Assembly (NCBI RefSeq): GCF_016785945.1
Contig: NZ_JAEMEF010000002.1
Coordinates: 1-64,000, forward strand
DNA from: Olleya sediminilitoris
GTDB lineage: Bacteria > Bacteroidota > Bacteroidia > Flavobacteriales > Flavobacteriaceae
DNA: 64,000 nt
Direction: 5' to 3'
The notes below the pieces were generated by a model. The model did no database searches, was not told where the DNA came from, and was given only the letters and a program-made list of their open reading frames with translations. The position numbers were made by a program, and so were the translations under genes. Shown here in pieces: positions 17,754 to 26,972 of the stretch. Positions within the stretch are counted from its first letter, which is position 1, and every line of letters begins with the position of its first letter.

Positions 17754-19220
17754 ATGAAAAATATAAAATATACAATACTATTTATAGCTACAGTTATGAT
17801 GACTGTGTCTTGTAGTGACGATTTTGTTGATGTCGAATCACAAAATGAAAGTTCAGAAAATTATTTTAATTCAGAACAAGATTATCAAGATGCCTTAATA
17901 GGTGCTTATGACTTATTACAGTCCACTTATTTAAATGTTATGTTAGGAGAAATTGCTTCAGATAATACTTTGGCAGGAGGGGAAAGCGCAACTGATGTGC
18001 CAGGTTTTCAACAAATTGATGATATGATTCATACTCCCAATAACGAACAACTAAGGTCTATTTGGGGTTGGATGTTTGCAGGTGTTAATCGTGCAAATTA
18101 CATTTTAGAATTTCAAAATAAAACTGATTTTCCAGGTAAAGAAAACGTATTAGCTCAAGCTAGATTTTTAAGAGCATATTATTATTTTGAATTAGTAAAA
18201 TGGTTTGGTGATGTGCCATTAATTGTAGATCAACGTTTCTTATTTGGAGATCAATTTGAAGTTGACAGAACACCAAAAGAAAATGTTTACGCTCAAATCG
18301 AGTTAGATTTAATGTATGCTTCAGATAATTTACCTTATATGCAATCTCAAATAGGACGTATAACCAAAGGTGCAGCACAAGCACTATTGGGTAAAGTCTA
18401 TTTATATCAAGAAAAATTTGGTGATGCAGCTTTAGTATTAGAAGACCTAATTACTTCAGGTCCTTATGATTTAGTAGCAGATTATTCAACCATTTTTGAA
18501 AATGATAATGAAAATAACATAGAGTCCGTTTTTGAAGTGCAATATTCAGATTTAGAAGGTGCAGGTTTTGCTTGTTTACAATGTAGTGAAGGTAATGTCG
18601 CTGTAGGTTTTAATGGTATTCGAAACTATAATGGTCCAGAGTTTGATTCTGGTTTTAGTTTTAACGTTCCAACTCAAGAGGTCGTAGATCAGTTTGAAAG
18701 TGATGATCCAAGAATTGATACAGCAATATTAGATATAGAAGCTTGGTCAGCATCAACAGGAGCTACATATGGTACAGGATATGAGCACACAGGATATTAT
18801 AATAGAAAATATATTGCGCGTCAAGGAGATTCAAATATTGGAGATCAAAACTTGACTAATCCTAATAACTATAGAGCTATTCGTTATGCAGATGTTTTAT
18901 TAATGGCTGCTGAAGCTTTAAACAGAGGGTCTATTGCAGACGATAGAGCCCAAAATTATCTTAACTTAGTAAGACAACGTGCTTTTGGAGATATGGATCA
19001 TAATATAACGTCAACAGGAAGTACATTAACTCAAGCTATTTATCATGAGCGTCGTGTAGAGTTAGTAGGAGAAGGACATCACTTTTTTGATTTAGTAAGA
19101 ACAGGTCGTGCTGCTTCAGAAATAGATGGTTTTGTAACAGGAAAAAATGAAATATTTCCTATTCCTCAAATCGAAATAGAATTAACAGGTAATCGCTGGG
19201 CACAAAACCCTGGTTATTAA
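17754..19220 (+). CDS. susD: SusD/RagB-type glycan-binding lipoprotein
   Basis: A 488-residue lipoprotein (lipobox at Cys20, TVSCSDDF) with the SusD fold: the N-terminal SENYFNSEQDYQDALIGAY segment, TPR-like helices (QARFLRAYYYFELVKWFGDVP), and the C-terminal YHERRVELVGEGHHFFDLVRTG and IPQIEIELT segments. It forms the lid of the SusC transporter at the cell surface and binds glucan chains. It is translated right after susC. Confidence 0.93.
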   Translation: MKNIKYTILFIATVMMTVSCSDDFVDVESQNESSENYFNSEQDYQDALIGAYDLLQSTYLNVMLGEIASDNTLAGGESATDVPGFQQIDDMIHTPNNEQLRSIWGWMFAGVNRANYILEFQNKTDFPGKENVLAQARFLRAYYYFELVKWFGDVPLIVDQRFLFGDQFEVDRTPKENVYAQIELDLMYASDNLPYMQSQIGRITKGAAQALLGKVYLYQEKFGDAALVLEDLITSGPYDLVADYSTIFENDNENNIESVFEVQYSDLEGAGFACLQCSEGNVAVGFNGIRNYNGPEFDSGFSFNVPTQEVVDQFESDDPRIDTAILDIEAWSASTGATYGTGYEHTGYYNRKYIARQGDSNIGDQNLTNPNNYRAIRYADVLLMAAEALNRGSIADDRAQNYLNLVRQRAFGDMDHNITSTGSTLTQAIYHERRVELVGEGHHFFDLVRTGRAASEIDGFVTGKNEIFPIPQIEIELTGNRWAQNPGY

Positions 19221-19250
19221 AAAGTATATAAATTAAAAACTCAATAGAAT

Positions 19251-21377
19251 ATGAAAAATTTCAAATACATTCTTAGTTTATTCATGATTATTTCAGCCTT
19301 TATTGGTTGTGAAAAAGATGATGACTTACCAGATGTTAGTGCTCTACCAGCACCAACTAATGTAGCAGCAGTAGTAACAATTACTCAAGATAATTCAGGA
19401 GTAGTTACAATTACACCTACAGGAGAAAATGTAGCTAAATTCAGAGTTAATTATGGTGATGGTTCTGGTACAGATTCAGGCGAATTAAATCCTGGAGAAA
19501 GTACACAACATACCTATGCAGAAGGTACCTATGAAATAGTTATTGCTGCTTCTGGTATTAACGGAAAAACAACTACAGTAGCTCAAACAATTGTGGTGTC
19601 TTTTCAAGCTCCTGAAAACCTATTAGTAACAATTGAGAATGATTTAGGAGTATCTAGACAAGTTAATGTAATAGCTACTGCAGATTTCGCAATATCTTAT
19701 GATGTAGATTTTGGTGATGTTGCAGGTACAGTTATTACTAATACTATTGGTGAAACAACCTCTTTCGTATACGATGCTGCAGGTGTTTACACCATAACAG
19801 TCACAGCAAGTAGTGGTGCAATTGAAACCATATCATATACAGAGGATTTTGAAGTCACAGAAATTTTAGCACCTTTAGTAGCAGCACCAACTGCTCCTGC
19901 TAGACAACCTGAAGATGTTATTTCAATTTATTCAGGTGCTTATGCAAACATTGCAGGAACAGATTTTTATCCAAATTGGGGACAACAAACAACATTTGAA
20001 GAGGTTGATGTTGCTGGTGATTTAGCTATTAAATATGGTAATTTAAATTATCAAGGTATTCAATACGGAGAAGAAGTAGACGCGTCTGCAATGGAAATGT
20101 TACACATTGACATATGGACTCCTGATGCAACCCAAGTAGAAATTTATCCTATAAGTGTTGCTTCAGGTGAGCAACAGGTTACTAAATTATTAGAATCAAA
20201 CCAATGGAATAGTTTTGATATTCCGTTGTCAGATTTTACAGACCAAGGTTTAAGTATAAATGATTTACATCAGTTTAAATTTGTAGGTTCAGGAACTTTA
20301 TTTTTAGATAATATTTATTTCTATAAAGAACCGGAGGTTTCTACATTACCAAGTTTGCCTGTGGATTTTGAATCTTCTAGTTTAGTTTATGAATGGACAG
20401 GTTTTGGTGATGCTAGTTTTGGACCAATTCCTGCTTCAGTAGTTTCAAATCCTGATGCTTCAGGTATTAATACAAGTGCAAATGTTGTACAAATTGAAAA
20501 AACTGCTGGAGCGCAAGTTTGGGCAGGTGCATCAATGGATTTAGACGGAGCAGTAGACTTTACTAACGGTACAACTATGTACATGAAAGTTTGGTCTCCA
20601 GTAGCTGGATCTACCATTAGATTTAAAATGGAAGATTCAAACTCTACTCAAGATGCTAACGGTAATCCAACAGTTGTTGTAGAGGTAGATGCAGTTTCAA
20701 CTGTAACAAATGCTTGGGAGGTTTTAGCTTTTGATTTGACAACATGGGCAGGATTTACTACAACTGCGTCTTATGACAGGGTTGTGATTTTTCCAAACTT
20801 TAATACTGGAGGAAATGGAGAAATCTTTTACTTTGATGATATCCAGTTAACTAATACAACAAACAATAATCAAATACCAGTTAATTTTGAAAACTCAAAT
20901 TTAACTTACACTTGGACTGGATTTGGTGACGCAGGATTTGGACCAATTCCAGCTGCTGTCATTACTAATCCAGATGCTTCAGGAATAAATACTAGTGCAA
21001 ATGTTTTAGAATTAATTAAAACTGCTGGAGCGCAAGTTTGGGCAGGTGCATCAATGGATTTAGATGGAGCAGTGGATTTCTCAAACGGAACAACTGTTAA
21101 AATGAAAGTTTGGTCTTCAACAGCAGGTGCAACTTTTAGATTTAAATTAGAAGACTCATCTTCAACTCCAGATGCAAATGGAAATCCAACTATTGTAGTC
21201 GAAGTAGACGCTGTATCAACTGTAACAAATGGTTGGGAAGAGCTTACTTTCGATTTAACAACAGGAGTTGGATTTAGTGCTTCAGAGTCGTATGATACTA
21301 TTGTTATTTTTCCAAATTTTGGAGCTAATGGTAATGATGATGCATATTACTTTGATGATATAATGCTAACAAACTAA
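19251..21377 (+). CDS. Modular surface glycan-binding lipoprotein with PKD domains and tandem C-terminal modules
   Basis: A 708-residue lipoprotein (lipobox at Cys20, FIGCEKDDD). Order: two PKD-like domains (FRVNYGDGSG, YDVDFGDVAG; ~30-205), a beta-sandwich carbohydrate-binding-like module (~225-365), then two very similar ~165-residue modules (~369-535 and ~542-707). It has no glycoside hydrolase signature. Its SusE-like place after susD suggests a surface glycan-binding protein that holds laminarin for SusCD. The tandem modules are almost identical in places at the DNA level, pointing to a recent duplication or gene conversion. Confidence 0.78.
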   Translation: MKNFKYILSLFMIISAFIGCEKDDDLPDVSALPAPTNVAAVVTITQDNSGVVTITPTGENVAKFRVNYGDGSGTDSGELNPGESTQHTYAEGTYEIVIAASGINGKTTTVAQTIVVSFQAPENLLVTIENDLGVSRQVNVIATADFAISYDVDFGDVAGTVITNTIGETTSFVYDAAGVYTITVTASSGAIETISYTEDFEVTEILAPLVAAPTAPARQPEDVISIYSGAYANIAGTDFYPNWGQQTTFEEVDVAGDLAIKYGNLNYQGIQYGEEVDASAMEMLHIDIWTPDATQVEIYPISVASGEQQVTKLLESNQWNSFDIPLSDFTDQGLSINDLHQFKFVGSGTLFLDNIYFYKEPEVSTLPSLPVDFESSSLVYEWTGFGDASFGPIPASVVSNPDASGINTSANVVQIEKTAGAQVWAGASMDLDGAVDFTNGTTMYMKVWSPVAGSTIRFKMEDSNSTQDANGNPTVVVEVDAVSTVTNAWEVLAFDLTTWAGFTTTASYDRVVIFPNFNTGGNGEIFYFDDIQLTNTTNNNQIPVNFENSNLTYTWTGFGDAGFGPIPAAVITNPDASGINTSANVLELIKTAGAQVWAGASMDLDGAVDFSNGTTVKMKVWSSTAGATFRFKLEDSSSTPDANGNPTIVVEVDAVSTVTNGWEELTFDLTTGVGFSASESYDTIVIFPNFGANGNDDAYYFDDIMLTN
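20356..21372 (+). repeat. Tandem in-frame module duplication in the glycan-binding protein gene
   Basis: Copy one starts at about 20356 and copy two at about 20875, an offset of 519 bp (173 codons). The stretch around 20504-20562 recurs at about 21023-21081 with very few changes, while other parts of the copies differ more, so identity is patchy. Confidence 0.85.
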
Positions 21378-21389
21378 AATAGAGTTACA

Positions 21390-23027
21390 ATGAAAAAAAG
21401 AATAACATATAATTTTAGTCTACTAGTCTTAATGTTGACGGTTATTTTTGCTTGTCAAGAAGAAGATCAAACCTTTGGAGAGATAGTAGAGCCAAGTAAC
21501 CTTGTTGTTACGGCAACAATTGTTGGTCAAGATGCCTCTAACCCTAATGGAGATGGTAGTGGACTGGTACATTTTAATGCAACAGCAGACAATGCTTTAA
21601 GTTATAAGTATAATTTTGGAACAAGTCAATTAAATGCACCTTCAGGTTCAACTTCATTTACATTTTCAGATTTAGGAGTTAACACATACACTGTAGCTGT
21701 AGTCGCTTATGGTACAGCTGGTGTATCTACAACAAGTACGATTGAAGTAGAAGTTTTAGCAACTTATTCTCCTCCTGCAGATTTATTAGATGCTTTAGTT
21801 GGTGATGGTTCTAAAACTTGGAGGATTAAATCCGAAAAAAATGGACACTTTGGTTTAGGTCCTGTTGGCGGAACCGTAGCAGCAGAATGGTATGGAGCAG
21901 CTCCAGGAGAAAAATCGGCAACTGGAATGTATGACGATCGTTTTATTTTTAACGAAGATGGTACATTTACCCACATTGTTAATAGTACCAACGATGATCC
22001 TGCTACTGATACTTCAGGAACTATTTTTGGACGTGATCCATTAGTTAATGAGTTAGGTCCACACAGTGAAACACCAAATGGAGCAGACATTGAAAATTAT
22101 CCTTACCAAGATTATTCTGAAACATGGGTAATCACAGCTCCAGGAGGAGTTGAAACCATTAATATATCTAATTTAGGTTTTATTGGATATTATACAGGTG
22201 GTAATCATAGATATGAAATTTTTGCGCGTGACATTCCTAATGAGTTAACTATAAGAACTACTGACGGAAATAGCGAATTTGATTGGTGGTTTATAATAAC
22301 TTCAGAAGAAGAAGGTGCTTCAAACGAACTTCAAACTATATATAATACTTTAGCTTGGTCAGATGAATTTGATGTAGATGGAGCCCCAAATTCAGCAAAT
22401 TGGACCTATGATTTAGGAACAGGAGATAATGGTTGGGGAAACAATGAATTACAAACTTATACTAACAGCTCAGAGAATGTTATTGTAGAAGGTGGTAATT
22501 TAAAAATTACAGCTAAAGCTGAAAATGGTTCTTATACTTCAACTAGAATTAAATCTCAAAATTTATTTCAGTTCACCTATGGTAGAGTAGAGGTTAGAGC
22601 TAAATTACCAGTAGCACAAGGGACTTGGCCTGCAATATGGATGTTAGGATCTAATTTTGAAACTGTTGGATGGCCAAATTCTGGAGAGATTGATATTATG
22701 GAACAAACAGGTCAAGATAAAAACACAACTTTAGGTACTTTACATTATCCAGGTATGTCAGGTGGTAATGCAAATGGTGGATCTACTACAGTGCCAACAT
22801 CTACATCAGAATTCCATAATTATACTGTAGAATGGACACCAGATGTAATAAAAATAGCAGTTGATAATGAGGTGTTTCATACAGTCATTAACTCAGACGC
22901 ATTACCTTTTAACGATAATTTCTTCTTCATTTTAAATGTAGCAATGGGAGGAAGCCTAGGAGGAGATGTTGATCCTGCATTTACAGAAGATTCAATGGAA
23001 ATTGATTATATAAGACTTTATCAATAA
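21390..23027 (+). CDS. Surface GH16 family laminarinase with PKD-like N-terminus
   Basis: A 545-residue lipoprotein (VIFACQEED). A PKD-like domain (~40-125) is followed by a Bacteroidetes accessory module (~130-305, starting LVGDGSKTWRIKSEKNGHFG) and a GH16 catalytic domain (~315-545). The retaining-enzyme motif GEIDIMEQ is at about residue 431, with the nucleophile and acid/base as the two Glu. WNNELQTY-like and WPAIWML segments match GH16_3 beta-1,3-glucanases. It should cut laminarin-type glucan at the surface. It lies 12 bp after the binding-protein gene. Confidence 0.9.
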   Translation: MKKRITYNFSLLVLMLTVIFACQEEDQTFGEIVEPSNLVVTATIVGQDASNPNGDGSGLVHFNATADNALSYKYNFGTSQLNAPSGSTSFTFSDLGVNTYTVAVVAYGTAGVSTTSTIEVEVLATYSPPADLLDALVGDGSKTWRIKSEKNGHFGLGPVGGTVAAEWYGAAPGEKSATGMYDDRFIFNEDGTFTHIVNSTNDDPATDTSGTIFGRDPLVNELGPHSETPNGADIENYPYQDYSETWVITAPGGVETINISNLGFIGYYTGGNHRYEIFARDIPNELTIRTTDGNSEFDWWFIITSEEEGASNELQTIYNTLAWSDEFDVDGAPNSANWTYDLGTGDNGWGNNELQTYTNSSENVIVEGGNLKITAKAENGSYTSTRIKSQNLFQFTYGRVEVRAKLPVAQGTWPAIWMLGSNFETVGWPNSGEIDIMEQTGQDKNTTLGTLHYPGMSGGNANGGSTTVPTSTSEFHNYTVEWTPDVIKIAVDNEVFHTVINSDALPFNDNFFFILNVAMGGSLGGDVDPAFTEDSMEIDYIRLYQ

Positions 23028-23029
23028 TT

Positions 23030-25333
23030 ATGAAATTTAATAAATATATTATTTTAGTCATAGCAGGTCTTCTCATTTTTTCTTGTAAAGAAAACAATGG
23101 GAAAGACTTAGCTATAAAAGACGCTAATACATCACAACAGGCTTCAGATATTGAAGATAAAGTTTCAGAATTACTGTCTAAAATGACCCTTGAAGAAAAA
23201 ATAGGTCAAATGAATCAGTATAACGGATTTTGGGACGTTACTGGACCAGTTCCTGAAAATGGTGATCAAGCAAAAAAATATGAGCATTTACGTAAAGGTT
23301 ATGTAGGATCAATGCTTAATGTTAGAGGAGTTAAAGATGTTAAAGCAGTTCAAAAAATAGCAGTTGAAGAAACGCGTTTAGGTATTCCTTTAATTATTGG
23401 CTTTGATGTTATTCATGGTTATGAAACCTTAAGTCCAATACCATTAGCAGAGTCTGCAAGTTGGGATTTAGAAGCTATCAAAAAATCAGCAGAAGTAGCA
23501 GCTAAAGAAGCCTCTGCAGCTGGAATAAACTGGACATTTGCACCAATGGTTGATGTTTCAAGAGACGCACGTTGGGGACGTGTAATGGAAGGTGCAGGAG
23601 AGGATACTTATCTAGGGTCAAAAATTGCAGTTGCCAGAGTTAAAGGGTTTCAAAGTGATGATTTGTCAACACATTATTCAATAGCTGCTTGTGCAAAACA
23701 TTTTGCGGCTTATGGTTTTGCAGAAGCTGGTCGTGATTACAATACTGCAGATGTAGGTACTTCAACTTTAAACAATATAATTTTCCCGCCTTTTAAAGCT
23801 GCTAAAGACGCTGGTGTAAGGACGTTTATGAACTCGTTTAACGAACTTAACGGGATTCCTGCAACTGGAGATAAATATTTACAACGTGATATTTTAAAAA
23901 AACAATGGGAATTTGATGGTTTTGTTGTTTCAGATTGGGGATCAATAACAGAAATGATTGCTCATGGTTACGCTAAAGATGGTAAGCATGCAGCAGAACT
24001 TGCTGTTAATGCTGGTTCTGATATGGATATGGAATCTTATTTATATGTTGAAGAATTAGCTAATTTAGTAAATGAAGGCAAAGTAGATCCTAAACTTATT
24101 GATGATGCTGCACGTCGTATTTTACGCGTAAAATTTGAGTTAGGCCTTTTTGAAAATCCTTATAAATATTTGGATGAAAGTAGAGAAAAGGAAGTTATAG
24201 GGAGTCAGACTATTCATGATGCGGTTTTAGATATGGCTAAAAAGTCTATAGTATTACTAAAAAATGAAAATAAACTTTTACCACTAAAAAAGGAAGGACA
24301 AAAAATTGCTTTAATTGGTGACTTGGCTGCAGATAAGACTAGCCCTTTGGGTAGCTGGCGTATAGCTGCAAAAGACGAAACTGCTGTGTCTGTTTTAGAA
24401 GGTTTAAATAAATATACAGGTAATACTGTTTCTTATGCAAAAGGAGCAGATGTTTCTATTGGTAAAAATGAGTTTGCGTTTGAAGTAAAAATTAATACCA
24501 AAGACACTTCGGGATTTGATAAAGCTATTCAAACAGCAAAACAAGCTGATGTTGTTGTAATGGTTTTAGGAGAACATGGTTTTCAAAGTGGAGAGGGTAG
24601 AAGTCGAACAGATTTAGGTTTACCAGGTGTTCAGCAAGAGCTTTTAGAAGCTATTTATAAAGTCAATAAAAACATTGTACTAGTTTTAAATAATGGAAGA
24701 CCTTTAGCTATTAATTGGGCAGATAAAAACATTCCTGCAATTGTTGAGGCTTGGCAATTAGGTACCCAAAGCGGTAATGCTATAGCGCAAGTGTTGTATG
24801 GTGATTATAATCCTAGTGGTAAATTGCCAATGACATTTCCAAGACATGTAGGTCAAGTACCAATTTATTACAATTATAAAAACACAGGTCGTCCAACCTT
24901 ACCAGCAAAAGATATTGTGTTCTGGTCTCATTACCAAGATGTAGCGAACACACCATTATATCCGTTTGGTTATGGATTAAGTTACACAACCTTTGACTAT
25001 GCTAACTTAAAAGTATCTAATACTTATGGTAAAGATAAAAAAGTAACTATCAGTGTTGATGTAACCAATACTGGTGATGTTAAAGGTAAAGAAGTTGTTC
25101 AATTATACGTTAAAGATAATTTTGCAAGCATTACTAGACCTGTAAGAGAGCTTAAAGGCTTTGAATTATTAGAATTAAAACCAAAAGAAACTAAAACTGT
25201 ACAGTTAACCTTAACTGAAGCAGAGCTTGGTTTTTTTGATAATCAAGGACAATATTTAGTAGAAGAAGGTGATTTTGAAGTCTTTGTTGGTGGTGATTCT
25301 TATGCGGATTTAACCTCTAAATTTAAGTTATAA
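23030..25333 (+). CDS. GH3 family beta-glucosidase (BglX-like)
   Basis: A 767-residue enzyme with a lipoprotein-type N-terminus (LLIFSCKENN). It holds the GH3 N-terminal barrel (MTLEEKIGQMNQ, IIGFDVIHGY, MVDVSRDARWGRVMEGAGED), the nucleophile Asp in GFVVSDWGS at about residue 303, the alpha/beta sandwich (VLLKNENKLLPL) and a C-terminal fibronectin III-like domain. It releases glucose from beta-gluco-oligosaccharides in the periplasm. It starts 2 bp after the GH16 stop and overlaps the next gene by one base, so translation is coupled. Confidence 0.93.
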   Translation: MKFNKYIILVIAGLLIFSCKENNGKDLAIKDANTSQQASDIEDKVSELLSKMTLEEKIGQMNQYNGFWDVTGPVPENGDQAKKYEHLRKGYVGSMLNVRGVKDVKAVQKIAVEETRLGIPLIIGFDVIHGYETLSPIPLAESASWDLEAIKKSAEVAAKEASAAGINWTFAPMVDVSRDARWGRVMEGAGEDTYLGSKIAVARVKGFQSDDLSTHYSIAACAKHFAAYGFAEAGRDYNTADVGTSTLNNIIFPPFKAAKDAGVRTFMNSFNELNGIPATGDKYLQRDILKKQWEFDGFVVSDWGSITEMIAHGYAKDGKHAAELAVNAGSDMDMESYLYVEELANLVNEGKVDPKLIDDAARRILRVKFELGLFENPYKYLDESREKEVIGSQTIHDAVLDMAKKSIVLLKNENKLLPLKKEGQKIALIGDLAADKTSPLGSWRIAAKDETAVSVLEGLNKYTGNTVSYAKGADVSIGKNEFAFEVKINTKDTSGFDKAIQTAKQADVVVMVLGEHGFQSGEGRSRTDLGLPGVQQELLEAIYKVNKNIVLVLNNGRPLAINWADKNIPAIVEAWQLGTQSGNAIAQVLYGDYNPSGKLPMTFPRHVGQVPIYYNYKNTGRPTLPAKDIVFWSHYQDVANTPLYPFGYGLSYTTFDYANLKVSNTYGKDKKVTISVDVTNTGDVKGKEVVQLYVKDNFASITRPVRELKGFELLELKPKETKTVQLTLTEAELGFFDNQGQYLVEEGDFEVFVGGDSYADLTSKFKL

Positions 25334-26115
25334 TGAAGTATTTAAAATTTTTATTAATTGTACTTCTATTTTGGTCATGTAAAGAGGCTAAAAAAGAGAT
25401 TGATACAACCGAAGTTTTTAGCTTTACAGAGCAATTTGAAGGCGAACAATTAAATTTGGACCATTGGAATTATGATCTTGGAGATGGATGTCCTAATTTA
25501 TGTGGATGGGGAAATAACGAAAGACAAGTCTATACCAAACAAAATGTACAAGTAAAGGATGGTAAGCTTTTTATAACCGCAACTAAAGATTCTACTGGAT
25601 ATTATTCTGGTAAAATTACGACTAAAGATAAAATCCAATTCCAATATGGTACAGTAGAGGTTAGAGCAAAATTAGCTTTAGGTAAAGGTTTGTGGCCAGC
25701 ATTTTGGATGTTGGGTAGTGATATTGACACCAATACTTGGCCTGCTTGTGGTGAGATTGATATTTTAGAATACGTAGGTAAAATGCCTAATCAAATTCAT
25801 ACTACATTACACACGCCAGACAGTCATGGTCAGTCTGTAAATACCAAAATTTCTAAAATAGAAAATATAGAAGAAGGTTTTCATAACTATAAAACTAAAT
25901 GGACAAAAGATGCTATTACATTTTATGTAGATGATGTTTTAGTGTATACGTTTTCTCCTGAAATTAAAAATGATCAAACATGGCCTTTTGATAAACCTTT
26001 TTATCTAATTTTAAACTTAGCTATTGGCGGAAATTTTGGTGGTCCAGAAGTGGATGATTCTGTTTTTCCTGAAGAGTTTGTAATAGATTATATAAAGGTA
26101 TCTAGCCCAAAATAG
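25333..26115 (+). CDS. Second GH16 beta-glucanase, lipoprotein
   Basis: A 260-residue protein: lipobox (LLFWSCKEA) and one GH16 domain only, with catalytic GEIDILEY at about residue 140 and the conserved WNNERQVY-type and WPAFWMLGS segments. The compact form without PKD or binding modules suggests a different site of action from the 545-residue GH16, perhaps on shorter glucans. Its start codon overlaps the GH3 stop (TAATG). It is the last gene of the locus and is followed by a terminator. Confidence 0.9.
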   Translation: MKYLKFLLIVLLFWSCKEAKKEIDTTEVFSFTEQFEGEQLNLDHWNYDLGDGCPNLCGWGNNERQVYTKQNVQVKDGKLFITATKDSTGYYSGKITTKDKIQFQYGTVEVRAKLALGKGLWPAFWMLGSDIDTNTWPACGEIDILEYVGKMPNQIHTTLHTPDSHGQSVNTKISKIENIEEGFHNYKTKWTKDAITFYVDDVLVYTFSPEIKNDQTWPFDKPFYLILNLAIGGNFGGPEVDDSVFPEEFVIDYIKVSSPK

Positions 26116-26143
26116 TCCTACCCTAAGAACTATAAATAGAAGA

Positions 26144-26172
26144 GGATGTAATATTATATTACATCCTTTTTT
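26144..26172 (+). terminator. Terminator closing the glucan utilisation locus
   Basis: The arms GGATGTAAT (26144-26152) and ATTACATCC (26158-26166) are followed by TTTTTT. It lies between convergent genes (GH16 and crp1), so it may act in one or both directions. Confidence 0.85.
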
Positions 26173-26184
26173 GCTTTGAAGATG

Positions 26185-26862
26185 TTATTCAATATGTTTT
26201 AAAGCCTCTAAATTTTCAATTTTTATTAGTTTCCCTTTAGTACTTATTAAACCTTCCTTTTTAAACTGAGATAAAATTCTAATTGCACTTTCGGTAGCAG
26301 TACCAACAATACTTGCATAATCATCTCTAGATAGTGTTAAGGATAAATACCCATTGTTATCTATTCCAAATTTATTATTGACATATATTAAAGTTTCAGC
26401 TAAACGTTGTTTTACAGATTTTTGTGCCATATCTACAATACTATTATCTGCATTCTTTAAATCTAAAGCCATTCTTTTTAATACGTCCATACTAAAATCA
26501 ACATTAGTATGTAAATCATGTAAGATTTCTTGTTTAGGTATAAAACAGACTTGCATATCGTTAATTGCCACAGCTTTTAAATTAGAAGACTGACCACTAA
26601 CTAAAGTGCGTTGTCCCATCATACCTCCTTTAATTACTAATTTTACAACTTGATCCTTACCATTTTTGCTTAATTTAGTCATTTTACAAACGCCTTCTCT
26701 CACGCAATAAATACCATTTAAAATATCACCTTCATCAAAAATAACATCTCCTTTTTTTATGAATTTTGTTATTTTACATGCAGAGACTCGCATTAATTCT
26801 TCTTTAGTTAAGGTCTTTAAACTATTAAATTGCCTAACAATACATTGTTCACATTTACTCAT
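26185..26862 (-). CDS. Crp/Fnr-family regulator Crp1 (Fnr-like)
   Basis: A 225-residue Crp/Fnr protein: N-terminal Cys pair (Cys4, Cys7, then Cys29), cyclic-nucleotide-type beta-roll (~30-120), dimer helix, and C-terminal winged helix (LSRDDYASIVGTATESAIRILSQF). Ungapped alignment with the E. coli CRP recognition helix puts Thr190, Glu191 and Arg195 at CRP positions 180, 181 and 185. Glu plus Arg fits a TGA half-site, and lack of Arg180 fits no need for G at position 5. The Cys cluster might hold an Fe-S or redox centre, which is unproven. It is divergent from ccoI and is the inferred reader of the nATGA-N6-TCATn operators. Confidence 0.85.
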   Translation of the reverse strand: MSKCEQCIVRQFNSLKTLTKEELMRVSACKITKFIKKGDVIFDEGDILNGIYCVREGVCKMTKLSKNGKDQVVKLVIKGGMMGQRTLVSGQSSNLKAVAINDMQVCFIPKQEILHDLHTNVDFSMDVLKRMALDLKNADNSIVDMAQKSVKQRLAETLIYVNNKFGIDNNGYLSLTLSRDDYASIVGTATESAIRILSQFKKEGLISTKGKLIKIENLEALKHIE

Positions 26863-26906
26863 ACCTTAATTTGTTGGAAGTTTACCAAAAGTTTGTAATA
26901 TCTAAC

Positions 26907-26950
26907 ATGACAAATATCATATAATAAAAGCGCTTAAAATGTAACCTTTG
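26907..26950 (+). promoter_or_regulatory. ccoI promoter: Crp1-type operator plus -7 box
   Basis: Operator ATGACAAATATCAT (26907-26920, centre 26913.5); box AACCTTTG (26943-26950, one mismatch in TA). The centre-to-box distance is 29.5 bp, as at the other respiratory promoters. The start codon is 22 bp beyond the box. Confidence 0.7.
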
Positions 26951-26955
26951 TTACA
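26940..26955. promoter_or_regulatory. Perfect Crp2-type palindrome covering the ccoI core promoter
   Basis: TGTAACCTTTGTTACA has perfect 6-bp arms in the TGTAA-N6-TTACA pattern. It is centred on the -7 box rather than upstream of it, so binding would block RNA polymerase. Repression is inference. Confidence 0.55.
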
Positions 26956-26972
26956 GGTAAAAAGAGCAAATT

